A stretch of 64,000 nucleotides of DNA, taken from positions 52,215,225 through 52,279,224 of the forward strand of contig NC_090245.1 in NCBI RefSeq assembly GCF_037325665.1. Reading direction: 5' to 3'. The notes under the pieces were generated by a model, which made no database searches, was not told the origin of the DNA, and saw only the letters and a list, made by a program, of their open reading frames with translations. Of this stretch, positions 1 through 27,595 are shown one piece after another (positions within the stretch are counted from its first letter, which is position 1; every line of letters starts with the position of its first letter). The position numbers were made by a program, and so were the translations under genes. The stretch comes from Littorina saxatilis (Eukaryota; Mollusca; Gastropoda; Littorinimorpha; Littorinidae).

Positions 1-88
1 ATAAAACTCGATACAAAATCAGGTAATGTTATGGATGATATACTAGATCTATACGAACTTATTATTGCATGAACATACCGGGCACACA

Positions 89-119
<31 letters not shown>

Positions 120-123
120 CACG

Positions 124-159
<36 letters not shown>

Positions 160-307
160 ACACGGCCGGGCACACTGACACACACACACATTCACACTGA
201 CACACCGCGCACACACACACACACTGACACACACACACAGGCACACACAAACACTCACGTATGTACCCTAACAAACTGACTCACACACACTCACACGCAG
301 ACCGTGT

Positions 308-367
<60 letters not shown>

Positions 368-1060
368 ACATGCTGATGTTCATTTTTTTAGTTATCGCTC
401 TCTTTTCGGCTCCATTCATTCGAGTATCATCATCATCACAATCACTGATTATCATCATCATCATCATCATCATTATCATAAGCATCATTATCATAATTTT
501 CATCATCATTATCATCATCCTCGCTAGATCTTCCAAAATGCATCATAACTCCCTTATTTTATTTATTTCTGTGACTTAAAACTCGGTGTAAAGGCAGATG
601 ATGTCCTGAAGATACTAGATATATAAGAATATTAAACAACCGTACTTTTATTTATGGTCGTGCCTGCGATTCTAAAAACAATGCGAACATGGTCGGACGC
701 AGATATCCGATGCTTCCACTATGTTTCGCTCGCTAGCTCTTCGAAAATGCATCTTAACTTCCTTATTTTTTTTATTTCTGTGACTTAAAACTCGGTACAA
801 AGTATGATAATGTTGTGAAGATTCTAGATATATAAAAATATTACATGAACATTCTTTATTTTGAGGTTGAGCCTGCGTTCTTAGATCGATGCGAACATGG
901 TCGGACGCTGAACCACGATGCTTTCACTTTCGCTCGATAGCTCGTCGCAAAATACATCATAACTCCCTTATTTTTTTCTGTGACTTAAAACTTGGTATGA
1001 AGTCAGATAATGTTGTGAAGATACTATATATAGGAACAAAAATAGTACATGCTTTAGTTT
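1..1060. repeat. ~200-bp tandem repeat, about four degenerate units
   Basis: The phrase around 'cttaaaactcggta' recurs near positions 1, 574, 783 and 984, each time followed by an AT-rich 'agat..ctagatatata' stretch. The phrases 'aaaatgcatcataact' and 'gcgaacatggtcggacgc' recur with the same spacing of about 200-210 bp. The first unit is swollen by the microsatellites at 84-515. The array runs off the left edge, so its true length is unknown. It lies about 0.8 kb upstream of NUDT12. I see no coding potential; long frames here are microsatellite artefacts. Confidence 0.75.
84..515. repeat. Microsatellite cluster: (CA)n, (TTG)n, (CAT)n
   Basis: Three different simple repeats follow one another: an interrupted CA run (84-250), about twenty TTG triplets (308-366) and CAT/ATT-type triplets (424-515). 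They interrupt one unit of the surrounding 200-bp tandem repeat. Confidence 0.9.
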
Positions 1061-1887
1061 GGTAGCGCAAGGTAGTGCAAGGCCGCGTGCGGCCGCGTGC
1101 GGCCGCGTAGTATTTAGTCAGACCCCGTAAGGGGAGGTCAATCTCGCTGTACATCTGAAGTGAGAAAGAGCATCTGATGACCCCTCAAACACACTTTCTT
1201 GCGAGGCTTTTTGCTCATCGTACAAAACTACTACAGTCAGTGTTGAGGTAAGATATATAACGAAAAAGGTGACAAACTTACGGCCCAGGATAATAAAGTA
1301 CTTGTCGAGTTTGAAAGCAAGATTGTTTTGTAAGGCTTGCAGCCCACTTAGCAGGCATAAATAAAGTCAGCACTAGCAGACAACGCGAACGTCCTTACGG
1401 CCTTAGAAGTATCCTGTATCGTTCGCTGTCTTCTTTACATCACCGTTGATAAAGAAGCAGCATTACAACAGTTCATAACGAACCCGAAACAAAGAGATAT
1501 GGCAGTTATTCCTTTTGAGCCTTAACAGTTTTTGTCAACATGATAGAGCTTAGTTTTGAGATAATTTACTTGTGTACACGTTTCAAAGGTCAAGTCTTAC
1601 ATTTAGAGTTACGCGTGTGTCGTCTCTGTACATGTAGTTCAGAAATTTCTAATGAAAGTATGCAGCCTAAGACATAAAGCAAATCTAGATCCTATGTATA
1701 TTTGTGAGATTATTGATTAAGCTGTGTGTGACCTGGCACCAAATGTATTTAAACTTCATGAGCTGTTTTGGTAACTGCATGACCACAAGTGTCATTATTT
1801 GTTGGTGAAAGTTTGAGGTTACAGTCAAAACACTTACAGTGAAAGTGTAATTCTTCTTGGAATCTACATTTTTCTTTGCTGGACAGA
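1061..1887 (+). promoter_or_regulatory. Upstream region and 5' leader of NUDT12
   Basis: No gene is seen here. A GC-rich triple 10-mer (GGCCGCGTGC type) sits at 1081-1108. No clear TATA box near the start codon is evident. The NUDT12 promoter and 5' UTR must lie in or near this stretch by position; the exact start of transcription cannot be read from sequence. Confidence 0.3.
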
Positions 1888-16303
<14,416 letters not shown>

Positions 16304-17203
16304 TGTGTGACATGTGACCTTGCACAACATGTGTTATCAAGAATTAACTTCAGCTTCATAAACGAAACCAGATATGCGCAAATATGTTTCTGGGTTCTAG
16401 TTCAAAGTTGCCACTGCGACTGTAACTCTGTAATTGTTTCTTGTGCATGGCAGACTTCTTTTGTCCAAGTCATTCCTTTGCCTTCGTCTACTATAATATT
16501 CAAATTGACAACCTCACAAAGATCCAGGCTCGCTCTTTGAAATTCACCTTTGATTACAGAAAAGCATGGTGAATTAAGCATTTGAGACTGGGAGCAACGT
16601 GACAATCTGTTCATTTCTTGGACCACCTTGAATTTGTAAATGCATTTGTGGACATTTTGTGATTGGTTTAAATGGAGAACCACAAGGGAACATGAACAGG
16701 AGGCAGCATACAAATCAGTCAATTGTTGTGTGTTTTTTATTTACATGAGACTGTCCTTTGTAAAATAATATTTCTTTCGAATACATCACCTCAATTTAAC
16801 TAATAGGAGTTACCTTACTTACGAGTGCTAGACTGAGAAGCGTCCTATGTTACAAGTACTAGACTGTAAACAAGGTCGCTAACTCTAGATTTCCGTCAGT
16901 ATACCATTTAGGGGAGTAGTCTCCCCTTGTCGGTAGTACCTCTCTGCGCATGTGCCAATGCCCATAATCCCCAGTTTCAATTTCTTGCTACGGGGAGCTA
17001 GACGTGTATATAGACCTTTCCCGTCTAAGAAGACATCCTTCACAGGAACTTTCAACATTCACCTTCAATCACGGTTTGGGCTTTCCTTTTTAAGGGCGAT
17101 TACTACGCCCGTATACATTCATCACATTGAACAACGTAACGAACCGTAAAAATGATAGTGAAACGAATGTAACAAAGTTACTGAGTTAGTCATAAGTAGA
17201 AGG
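16304..17203 (+). other. NUDT12 3' flank
   Basis: Contains the NUDT12 3' UTR by position. No second gene is seen and frames are short. No exact AATAAA was noticed close to the stop, so the polyadenylation site is undecided. Confidence 0.4.
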
Positions 17204-17205
17204 TA

Positions 17206-18433
17206 CAGTGAAAACTGTCAAATACGGTCACTGGACTTGGCGGACACTCGCAGAATACGGACAGTCAGTCTCGGCACGGACTGCTTTACACTGTAAAACA
17301 CCTGTACGTTACGGCCACCTTGGCATTACAGACGCGGACACGTATTTTGGGTCCATAATAAGTCATATACCTGCTAAATACGGACATCCACAGCAAGCTG
17401 GGAAGTTCGATCGACGAAGAAGACGATAAATCGATCAGTTGATATTAGTCGGTATCTGAGCAGCTCTCGCGAGACACGCTATTTGTTATGCTTTGAACAT
17501 CGCGAGAACTTCGAACCTTGGCTTGTGCAGCTCGCACGAGATCGTTGTACCGCATGCTTTGCTATGCTCTGAAGTTTGCGAGAGATTACGAGAGCTTGGA
17601 ATACTGATAGAGTCTATTCTTGGTGAGTGTTTTAAGTCGACGCATTTGATTGGCTGCTAGAGTTCCAAGGCAGCCAATCCAACGCGTGGAACGTGTTCGG
17701 CGGAACGGAAGTGAAAGTGTATGAGTGAATGTATCTTCTCTTCGAAAGAGTGATTCGTGTTTAACAAGATGGCAGCAAGAAATTCAAATTCAAGAAAAGG
17801 AAGAAATGCGCTGACTTTAGAACAAAGGATAAATGTTGTCAAACAACTGGAAAGTGGGAAATCATGCCGAACGATTGCACAAGAGCTTGGGTGTGGGAGA
17901 ACGCAGATTTCGAAAATCAGCGTCGATCGGGAAAAAATAATGAAGTTGTGGGAATCGGGAGACGGACGTGCTGACCAGAAATGGGTTTCGAAGAAGACAA
18001 CCGAATACGAAGAGCTAAATGACGCCGTGTTCGAGTGGTTTTCAACCAAACGTGCGAATCACATTGCCATCAATGGTCCACTCAGACAACGCTGGACAAA
18101 TTCTTTCAAAAGCTGATGAGTGCAGAATGAAGTGAATGTGAATGTGTTGTATGAATGAGATCCAGTAACTTTTTAACAATTTAAATTTATACAGTTGATA
18201 TGATAAAAAGCTTTTAAACTTGTTTTACAACAGTCAATATTAAATGTTTCTCTGTTTAATCTAAACAGCTTCTGTTTTTCTTATAAATGTACATGTACAT
18301 GTGCAGTACTCTTTCTCTCTCTCTCTCAACTTGACTTTGTCGCGTTTACTTGCACCTGTCTAATAAGGACACCTGCAGAATAAGGACACTTTTGTCTGGT
18401 CCCAAGGGTGTCCTTATTTGACAGGTTTTACTG
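17206..18433 (+). mobile_element. Tigger/pogo-type element T1, internally deleted
   Basis: Terminal inverted repeats CAGTGAAAACTGTC (left) and, read from the right end, CAGTAAAACCTGTC, each flanked by TA (17204-17205, 18434-18435). At 1.23 kb it is much shorter than an autonomous Tigger (about 2.4-2.8 kb). It keeps the N-terminal DNA-binding part of the transposase and a few C-terminal codons. A related element lies at 37545-38781. Confidence 0.8.
17769..18116 (+). CDS. CENP-B/Tigger-like N-terminal DNA-binding domain, truncated transposase
   Basis: 115 aa from ATG 17769. Residues about 12-60 form a CENP-B/pipsqueak-type helix-turn-helix (ALTLEQRINVVKQLESGK, IAQELGCGRTQISKI). A segment leading to the second helix-turn-helix follows (YEELNDAVFEWFSTKRA). 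After aa ~104 (GPL) the sequence jumps to what looks like the transposase C-terminus: in another frame 18083-18130 reads QTTLDKFFQKLMSAE then stop. So the catalytic DDE domain is deleted and the tail is read out of frame. If expressed, the product could bind element ends but not cut. Expression is unknown. Confidence 0.65.
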   Translation: MAARNSNSRKGRNALTLEQRINVVKQLESGKSCRTIAQELGCGRTQISKISVDREKIMKLWESGDGRADQKWVSKKTTEYEELNDAVFEWFSTKRANHIAINGPLRQRWTNSFKS

Positions 18434-19721
18434 TACTTCTATGATACCTTGTTGAGACACAGAGCCTAACAGGCTCCGTTACTAGTCTTTTAAAACTAGT
18501 GAACATGAAATTGAGCGACAATTATTCTTCACTCAAAATAATTTCTCAGTGAGATTGTTATGAGACTGTAGTATCCTTTGTAAATTATTTCTCAATGACA
18601 TGGTTTAAGCAGATGAACTTTCTAGAATATTGTTTGCTCCAATAATGTGTGTTGCTTTAAAATGAAACTTGTCTGGTTGTTTGTACTGAACCTAAATCAG
18701 TAACGGTTGATTTGCTCAGGGTATAGCTATGCAATATACACAAAAGGTTAATTCCGCCAGTACTGTGATCATCATATTTTCTGTTTTACAGATTCAACAA
18801 ATAAATCTTTATTAACCAGTATTTTTGTTAAAGAGTGTACATGTAGTATTGTTCTGTTGATGCTTGTTGTACTGCAGTCAGTTTGACTAGGCAAGTTAAG
18901 ATTGTGTGTGTGTGTGTGTAAATGATTGGGTGCGTGTAAGTCACTGTTACTGTGTAAAATAGGGAAATGAATGCAGAAGACAAAGAGTACATCATAAAAC
19001 TGAAAAACGGCTTGTGAGGTAGAACAAAAATCTTGATTTTAATAAGGGCATACATTATAATTACACAAAAACTAATCAAGAAAAAAAATCGGCACAACTC
19101 AATGAACTGAAAATAATGCCAAACCTACAGCCCAAAGTATCTACAAAAAGCCAAAGTTTCCCTGATGACAACAGTCACAAGAACATTGACCTATCACGCT
19201 ATCAAACATTTTCTAAATTTCCTTTCAGTTTGCATTAGCATGTTTTTCCCCCGATATTGGCTCAATAGGTCTGTAATTCACACACACACACACAGACACA
19301 AAATAACCAATACATGGAGTATTTGTGACACCGAACAGGAAAACCTGGTTTAAGTCGCTTGAACATACATTGTACCTTCGATCTCAAAAGGTCCAAACAA
19401 TGCACATACAAAACTTGATGGTGAAAATAACCAAGATGCAATAGCTTATGTTCCTTACACCTTGTATCCCTGTGCATTTGGAAGCTCAGAACTAACAAAG
19501 AAAGAAAGATGGATGACATCTTTTGTATGTGTGTGTGTTTTATGTGCACACATGTATAATTTGTCATTATTCTTTATTCCAGTCTTACGTACTGCCCGTT
19601 ATGCCAGTTGGCATGTAGGGCAGCAAGAAAGGACCTCATTCCAGTACATGACTTTAAAAATTTATTTAACAAAAAAAGAGGTTCATAATGCCAGGTTTTC
19701 TTGTCCACTGTCATGTATCAT

Positions 19722-19800
19722 GAATCAATCAATCAATCAATATGAAGCTTATATAGCGTGTATTCCGTGGGTACAGTTCTAAGCGCTTGTCGAAGAGTTG
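19722..19800 (-). repeat. SINE 3'-end fragment with (CAAT)n tail
   Basis: (AATC)n followed by ATATGAAGCTTATATAGCG, then TATTCCGTGGGTACAGTTC and TAAGCGCTTG. Reverse form of the piece at 33118-33200 (CCCTGCGCTTAGAACTGTAC ... (TTGA)n). Also found at 44545-44612. Confidence 0.65.
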
Positions 19801-20184
19801 TCAACACAGGACTAACAAAGAAACTAACATCTACAGACCGACACGAACCCTATCACACACTAGCAAACCCTGATAAACATACAACAAACAACTGTTTAAC
19901 AACAATGTACACATCAACTTGCCCTACATCAGGACAGGTGTACTCATTCTCTTGGTTTACAATTCATACCCAGTGGTAAAAGACTTAGAATGAATGATGG
20001 AACGTGACTGCTAATGAGCTTGGTAATGCAGTCAAATGATGGATGGTAATTAATTACATTATTAACCAACAATGTAGCCCACTTCCAGGCATAACACATA
20101 TATATATACAAAAGATCACTGTGACTTTTCGTTGTATTGATTGGTATCCAAACTGTACAGAGAGCAAACAGGATATGACCCAAA

Positions 20185-20728
20185 TAATAATAATAATAAT
20201 AATAACGGGCATTTATAAAGCGCCTTATCAAAAGTTCAAAGCGCGGGACAACAATACATGTATACAAAAATCATACAATCACTGTCAGATTCAAACAACA
20301 CATCATGCACATCTCACATCCCCAGACTCTATACTAAGGAACTATCCGTAGTGTTGTTGGAACAAGTGAGTTTTCAAATTGGACTTAAAAGATGAAATGG
20401 ATGGAGAGTGACGTAATTGAAAGGGGAGTGAATTCCATAACTGAGGTCCATAATACGAAAACGTGCGGAAGCCATGAGCCTTGCGTTTAAAGCGACCTTG
20501 ACAGAGAAGTCGAGCATCATCAGAAGAACGAAGGGTGCGAGAGGGAGTGTAGAGAGAGACCAGTTCAGAAAGATAGGCAGGTGTCGATTCAGAGATGATA
20601 TTGTAGCAGAAGCAGGCAGCTTTATACCTAAGGACAGAATTATTTCTCTCGCACACACGCACACACACGCAACCCCATCCCCAATAACATTTGTTTATTT
20701 CGGGTAAGTAAGGTAGTAAGCTTCTCAA
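20185..20728 (-). mobile_element. LINE 3' end with reverse-transcriptase C-terminus
   Basis: Minus-strand frame 20728-20342 encodes TPAYLSELVSLYTPSRTLRS and then HGFRTFSYYGPQLWNSLPF and SFKSNLKTHLF, the typical C-terminal end of CR1/L2-like non-LTR retrotransposon polyproteins. Downstream on the minus strand come a short 3' UTR (20210-20341) and a (TTA)n tail at 20185-20205, as expected for that group. It is a 5'-truncated dead copy. The clade is from memory of such C-termini. Confidence 0.75.
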
Positions 20729-22737
20729 AAAGAATTAGGATTTTATTTCCACTAAATGCAGTGGTTCCATCAAAAAGAACCACATTTTCCTACTCTTAAT
20801 GCCGGAAGCAATTGTAACCACATTCAAAGAGCTCATGACAGAAAATACCTTTCTGGCCTTGGACCCAAATGTTCACTCTCTTTTTAAGCAATCAATGTTC
20901 TGTAAGCCTGTGTGACAGCAGGCTACAGTTTTGAATTGTTCAACCCCTCCACAAGTGCTGCCATATTTTTCAGTGTCACGATTAGTTGTATGACTTCTTA
21001 GCTTGCTGCGGCTGGTTACTGGACTGGGGGGCTACGCTTGACTTGCACTTGCACAATGTTTTTATGATCATGACAGCTTCAAGGGTCAGCTTACTTCATT
21101 GTTTATACTAGATAGATTAAATGGAGAGAAAAAAAGATACAGCAAAAGTAGTGTGACACCTGAAAGTAAAATGCTCCTTGTGTAAGAGAGAAAACGAAAA
21201 AAAGACAAGATGCTCAGTTGATTGCACAAGAATTTTCTTGAGGCTCAGAAACAAGGACTGCATAAACTTCTTCAGCTTCATTAGTCAATGTGAAACTGAA
21301 AGTACACATTTCCATGAGTTATTAGATTTTTCTGTTATCTCAGCTTTCCGCAAAATGATACTAGCTGCTGTTTCTTTTTAAAGGTGTCATATTTACATGT
21401 TTTCAAGCTGTCTAACATGAACACTCAATGTTTTATGACTGCATAACTAACCGTTAAATTTACAGGTACTTCACACACATTCACAAATGCATGCACATGC
21501 AGTAGTTTTTTTTCTGAGACTAATAATCTGAGTTGCAGTTCATAGTAAGTCTTTTACATGTCATCTTATCAACCATAATAAAATCACATTTTTCTCAGTG
21601 ACATAAACGCACCTTAACATGTTTTAATTCAGTTTAGAAATAAGTGAACGGATGTAGCTGCTCTCTCTCTCTCTCTGAGTCTGATTTACAGTTTCCACTG
21701 GTTTCTCCATTATTTACACAAACAACAGTTTCAACAAACATTTGGAGACAAAATTTCTCTTATTTTGTCCTGATGGTTGTGTAAAACCCGCATGCAAAAA
21801 GCATGAAACTTTGCATACAAAAAAATCTGCATATGGCTGTTCCAAAACAAAGTTAATCTTCTCAAAAAAGAGACACAAAAACATTTAAAAACAAAAAAAT
21901 CCTGGAATATTCAACTGATTAGACTGAGTAAATTGAATCCAAACATATACATGCACACAACTCTGTTTCTGCTTTGCAGACAATTAAAAATTGTTTAGTA
22001 AACAACTCAAGTGTTTACCAGATAATATACTGAAGCCCCAGAAGTCCACTTCCAGTTCTTCAATGTACAAGTACTCTCATCGACTCATGAAAACGATTCC
22101 GTCTTTCTGTTTCAAATTTAGTGTTGAAAAGGGGGAAAAAGACGAATAAATCCAAAAAGAAAAGTTGCCAGCTGGGCTCAGCCTTGGACAAGCTAGAACT
22201 CTGAGTCTGACGACTGTAATATTGTACCATATGAACATTTTTGTGGGTGGACTTTTGAAAAACTAAAAAAAACACAGATCAGCAGCTACTTGCCTCTACC
22301 TTTGCAATGCACAATGAAGAATTGCCTCTAACACAGGAAGCCTTGGTAGCCATTTTTAGCCTTCTGTAAAACCTGTTTGAATGTACACATTTGTACAACC
22401 AACATACACAACACCGAACAGAGTCAGACTTTCTCCTCACATTTAAAGTAATTGGAAACTCACCAAAATATGTAAAAGTAATCATCTAACCACGAGAAAT
22501 ATGTACTGAATCACTTATGAACTCATCACAGCTTCAAGCATGTATTCATACTGATATAAAGCAATAGTGACAGAGTAACTCAGTGAAATGTAATAAATAA
22601 GCTTTTTTTTACAATGCATTGGGTGTGGAGAGTGTGGGGGTGGGGTTATTGCACGTTTTAAAACAAAGTCTTCAAACAAATTTATGAATACTTAATGTTT
22701 TAGAATATTTAACAAACCAATGCCCAAAGAAACGGAT

Positions 22738-22903
22738 ACAGTAGGACCCCCCCCCCCCCCCAATTTAAGACTGTTTTCTCAGGCTTTCTGTTCATAATCT
22801 CAGAAAATGTATCCCCATTTTAAGACTCCCTTCTTTTTAAGACCTGCTTTTCTCAGATGTTTTGCATGTCTTAATATGGGGGTGGGGGAGGGTGGGCTCC
22901 ACT
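22738..22903. mobile_element. Short MITE with poly-C, pogo-like ends
   Basis: Ends read ACAGTAGGACCC on the left and GGGCTCCACTGT on the right, near-inverted and reminiscent of CAGT-ended pogo/mariner MITEs. It contains a run of 14 C. Only about 165 bp remain. Confidence 0.4.
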
Positions 22904-23089
22904 GTGATACAAACACAATTCATGTCCAGATCCACTTCAAAGGCAAAGCCCAATATTTAGAAACTCCAGTGAATGTTTTGTTTTGTCAGTGATTACACCT
23001 TCCATATATGTTAACAATGCTTGTTAATTTATAATTTGTGTTACAAATAAATCAGTGACTGTATGTGAGTGCATACTCATAGATGTTAC

Positions 23090-23125
<36 letters not shown>

Positions 23126-23529
23126 AAGAGAGCGAGATAGCGTGTGTACATAAACAGATCAGCCTTTTTTTCCCACCAGTCCACACCTACCCCTTCAAAA
23201 GAAAACCCTCACTGGCCAGTTCAGTGTATTTGTGTGTCGCTAACATTACAGTTTTCTGAGTGCACATTAATTAACACACAAAACTACATGTATAAGTTCA
23301 AAGGCATGCACTCAAACATACATCACTTTTGGAGCTTTGCACAAAACATAAATACAGTATAGATCATTAGATGCCATGGTTTTTATCCCATCGTAACAGA
23401 CACGAAAAAAACACGGTTGCAACCTGTAGCTTGATTAGGTTAAGTGTGTGAGCAAAAGCAGACAGAGAAGAAGGGAGAGAGGAGACAGAACGCACAAAAA
23501 ACAAAAACCGAAGAACCTCCTCCAGACGT

Positions 23530-26500
23530 TCAGGTCTCCTTCAAGGACGGAAACATTTTCTCTAACCACTCCACGTACTTCCTAGCTAGAGTTTTCTGAA
23601 AGGGCTCTTTGGCTTGACTGGCTGTCTTTTGCACAGCGTCCATTTCTCGTTGTCTTAGCACATGCGGGGAGTGACTCTCCAAGCGAGAACGTTTTTGACC
23701 ATCGTTTTTGGACACAGCGTCATGCAGTGCCTGCAATTCTCCGTTTATGACTCTGTCTGTCGCAGCTGCCTCAGAGGAGTAAGTCTTCGCTGACTTCATC
23801 ATCAGGTGGAAAACAAATTTCCTGCAGAAAATAAAATGTGTATTTAGCGATTACTGTACCTCGAAGAATGAAGAATACTAAGTAACAAAAAAATAAAACA
23901 TTTTCTGCCACCAGCCATATGCAAAAGCACCGAGAACTCCACATGGTGAAAAGAAAAATTATTTTGTAAAAATTAAAAAAATTCTTCAGACATCACCTGA
24001 AGAAACTTCAAAGGTTTTTATTTCAAATAATGCAACTTTTGATTTAAAGTAAACATCTTCAGTCCTCATAATTATGTCTGCCTGAATTTGCACAGAAAAG
24101 AATTAGGAATGTTACTTCCAACCACACTTTCTTGTTGACACAAAGATTTAAACAGTACAGAGAGCTATGCGTCTGTATTAACCCTTAGGCTGGTTGTCGC
24201 GACATATGTCGCGCTACTTTACGTATACTGTCACCTGGTTGTCACGACATATGTCGCGCTACTGGCTCAGTCTGTTTGGTCGGTTCCGATTATCTCCCAT
24301 GGATGCGAAAACATATGACAGTTTTTCTTTATTTTTCTCTCTGTTAATTCACCAGTGGCTATGTAACATGTGTTACAGAATTGCACCAGTCTATTTGTTG
24401 AACTCTCTCTTTGAGGCCTCATGTTCACCTCCATTTCAAGTCTCCTCCTCTCTTCTAAGACAAAAATGTCTCACAGTTTGAGGGGTCTTAAATTACAACA
24501 GTAGTACGGCCTAATGTATCTTGAATGTATTCAAACTGTTGCAAAAGATGTACAGGGGAAACCTCCTTTTCAGACAGTTAAAAATGTCAGAAAGTCAGGT
24601 CTGAAATAAGAGGGAGTCTTATAATGGGAGTTAATTTGACAGACATGATGAACAGAAAATTTGAGAAAACATTATCTTAAAAAGGAGGAATTCTGACAAT
24701 CTGTAAAAGGAGAATTCCACTGCATTCCCCAGATGAAACAATTCGAAGAACTTACCGGTGGTACCACAAAGCTTCATGGGAGGGAAAAGACTGTACAAGA
24801 TCACAGATGAAGTCGTGTTCTGCGTCCACCAGGCCAGACAGGGACTTAGCGTACTGACGGTGGAGGCGAGCTGCATGCTTGGTAAGGTTGGACAAGAGGA
24901 ACTGACGGTAGTGAAAACCGCTGTGATCTGACACGTGTTTCATGGTCCACGTCTGTGTTCGCTCCAGCTCTCCTAGCAACACCTGGTGAATTCAATCAAT
25001 GTGTGAGCTCACAAATACCATCAAATCTGTGTTTCTGGTTAGTTATTATAATATTTACACACACATACACACAAAAGGGAAATTAACCTCGCTTTTTTCT
25101 CACAGTCCCCAATCTGCAAAAAAAAACGTGTGTCATATGAAAGTCGCTTGGTCATTTCAATGCTTGTTATTCTCTCAGGTGCCAGGAGACTGGTTCCACA
25201 TAACTCTCACCTACTCAATTACACATGCCATATGCATTTAGAGCACTTACTAAGTTACTTCCCTTTGTTTATCAGATCATGTTTGTCTTATGCGTGTATC
25301 TTATATGTTCCGTGTGCATTCTGCTTCCCGTTTTCTGTCATTCACCAGTCATGCCAATCTCTGTCGTCCGTTTCAATCCTCTTTAAATCTTGTTCACAGC
25401 AGTCCAACAGACAAACTAAACTAACAGCACTATATCACTTAGACGTGTTACACACAAATCACAGGAGACAAGACAAACCTGCAGAGAGCAGTTGAAGCAG
25501 TAGCGTACAACCCAGGCCCTGTGAGTCCAGGCATAGTAGTTGCTGGCGTAACTATCTGCTGCACGATCACACACAGTCAGCTCATGGTGCAAGTTCTCTG
25601 CTAGAAGTCTACTGGATTCTAACGGCAAGGCCGCACACGCTCTACCACCTTCTCCTAATGCCACCGCTGCTGCTGCTGCCTCTGGCCTGATGCCGTTAGC
25701 CAATGCGTTTGCTTCGGGTCCTAGGGCAATATCGATTCCGTCCATGCACAAGAGGGCACCGCCATTTTCTTGGTGACCATCTGCACTGGCTGTACTGTCA
25801 TTGCTGGACGATAGACACTGGTTGACCAGTCGTTGAAAGAGCCAGCGTCTGAAAGTGAAAGAAAACAAGTCATATATAATATATATTTTGCAATCTGGAG
25901 TTATTTTGAGCAAATATCAGAGTCCTTAATACACCAGGAATTGATGCTAATTGCTATGATACAGTATGTGATGTGAGATTCCTCTGATGAGAGGACACCT
26001 CCCATTAAAGGACACATTCTGTTGTCCCTTTTCTATTAATCTTTACCAAAATATACCTGTCATGACAGGCCACCTGCAAAGTAGGGGCACCTTTTGCTGC
26101 TTGGAGGAACAACTAACAACTGCCAACTACAGACTGCAACAGGTGCTGAGCATTCTTGAAAGCTGGACTAAACAGTGGCTGTTAAAATCAACCCCAAAAA
26201 GACCAAGTACACATCTTGAGTCTCTCACCAAATGTACAGAAGGCCAACCAGCACATTGACAGACAGACTCCACCTATCTTGGGGTTACTTTTGACAGACG
26301 ACTGACTTGGAAGCAGCAAACACAGAAAGCAGAATCTAGAGCTAAGTGAGACTTGCCCTCATGAAGACGCTGGCAGGCACAACGTGGGGTGCAGACATTG
26401 CGACTCTCTAGAGTCAGTCCAGTGCTTGACTGCAGCATGACAGCATGTGGCACTACAGCCGAGTCCAATTGCAGATCACTGGAGCTTTGCAATTCCAAAT

Positions 26501-27564
26501 GTAGGGACAAGCATCTTCATTCAGTACCCCTGAGGCAGAGAATACAGGATCTGCTTTGCTACCACCCACTACTCCATGAACTACAAAGCTGGGGCAGAAT
26601 CCCTGAAAACAACAGCAGCCCACTTCAAGGTCAACCCTCACACTTCCAACATCGTCATTTTTCTGACTGACACCCTGTCCTGAAGGCCCTGCAGTCTGGC
26701 AGAAATGCAGCCTTATGCCACCTGTCCTCCACTCTTGCCTCCATCTGTAGAAGTGACACAGCCGTACATTGATTCCCTCCAATTAAAACGTCTTTGGCAA
26801 AGAGACTGTGCGGACTCCTTGGCAAAGGAATGCACAACAAAAGAACAGACGAATAGGCCTACAAGCTATCCTGAAGTCAAGATCATCATCAAGGCCAAGC
26901 AGCAAAACAAGTATAGACAACATCCACACTACAGACCCCTACTACCTGCTGACCTGACGGTATTCAGACTTAAAACAGACCACAACTGCCTGGGACATCA
27001 TCTGTATCTAAAACTCTGCATCCGCTATATGGAGCAGTGCCCCTGCGGAGCTGGCAACCAGACAACAGAACATCAGCTGCAGACCCTACGCCAGTGGCAC
27101 GAAAGCTCCACAGCAGTCTGGACCACCTGCAGCACACTACCAGTATCACCTTCATCACAGAGACTTGAGTATCCATCTGACAAACAGACAGCAGAAGAAG
27201 AAGATACTAATGTTCATGTGCATACTATTACCAACAAAGACTGAAACATCAACATAAATGGACCTAAAATGAAGGCACTTGATTTACCTGTGAATGAAAG
27301 TCTCTGCACTTTTGGGAAACTTTGAGAGTATTAGCTGGCCTAATTTTAGGTCATCAGCCAGAGGTAGATCTCCATTCTCTATTAGTTCCTTTCTGAAAAA
27401 TATAAAAACAACTCTTTTTAATTTCAGTAGTTACAAGCATAAAGTGTATACATAAATTAAGGCAACAGAGAGAGCGAGAGAGAGAGACAGTCAAAGGCAC
27501 TATGGACTGCATACATACTGTTACACACTGACTCTCTTCTCTTCTACTCTCTTACCCTCTGCGA

Positions 27565-27595
<31 letters not shown>

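Larger units (their letters stand above)
18436..23529. other. Intergenic stretch between NUDT12 and PTAR1, including the PTAR1 3' UTR
   Basis: Besides the SINE piece, LINE tail and MITE listed separately, I see only short microsatellites ((TG)n near 18905, (CT)n near 21660, (TG)n/(GA)n 23089-23130) and AT-rich unique sequence. NUDT12 and PTAR1 converge here, so both 3' UTRs lie somewhere inside. No further gene is supported. Confidence 0.5.

Noticed and set aside
49-579. Long frames over microsatellites (Val-, Leu-, Asn- or His-rich)
   Set aside because: They translate CA, TTG and CAT repeats in several frames and strands; no real protein signal.
26705-27244. 179-codon frame as a host gene
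   Set aside because: Its sequence is the C-terminal end of a LINE polyprotein, flanked by frameshifted RT pieces.
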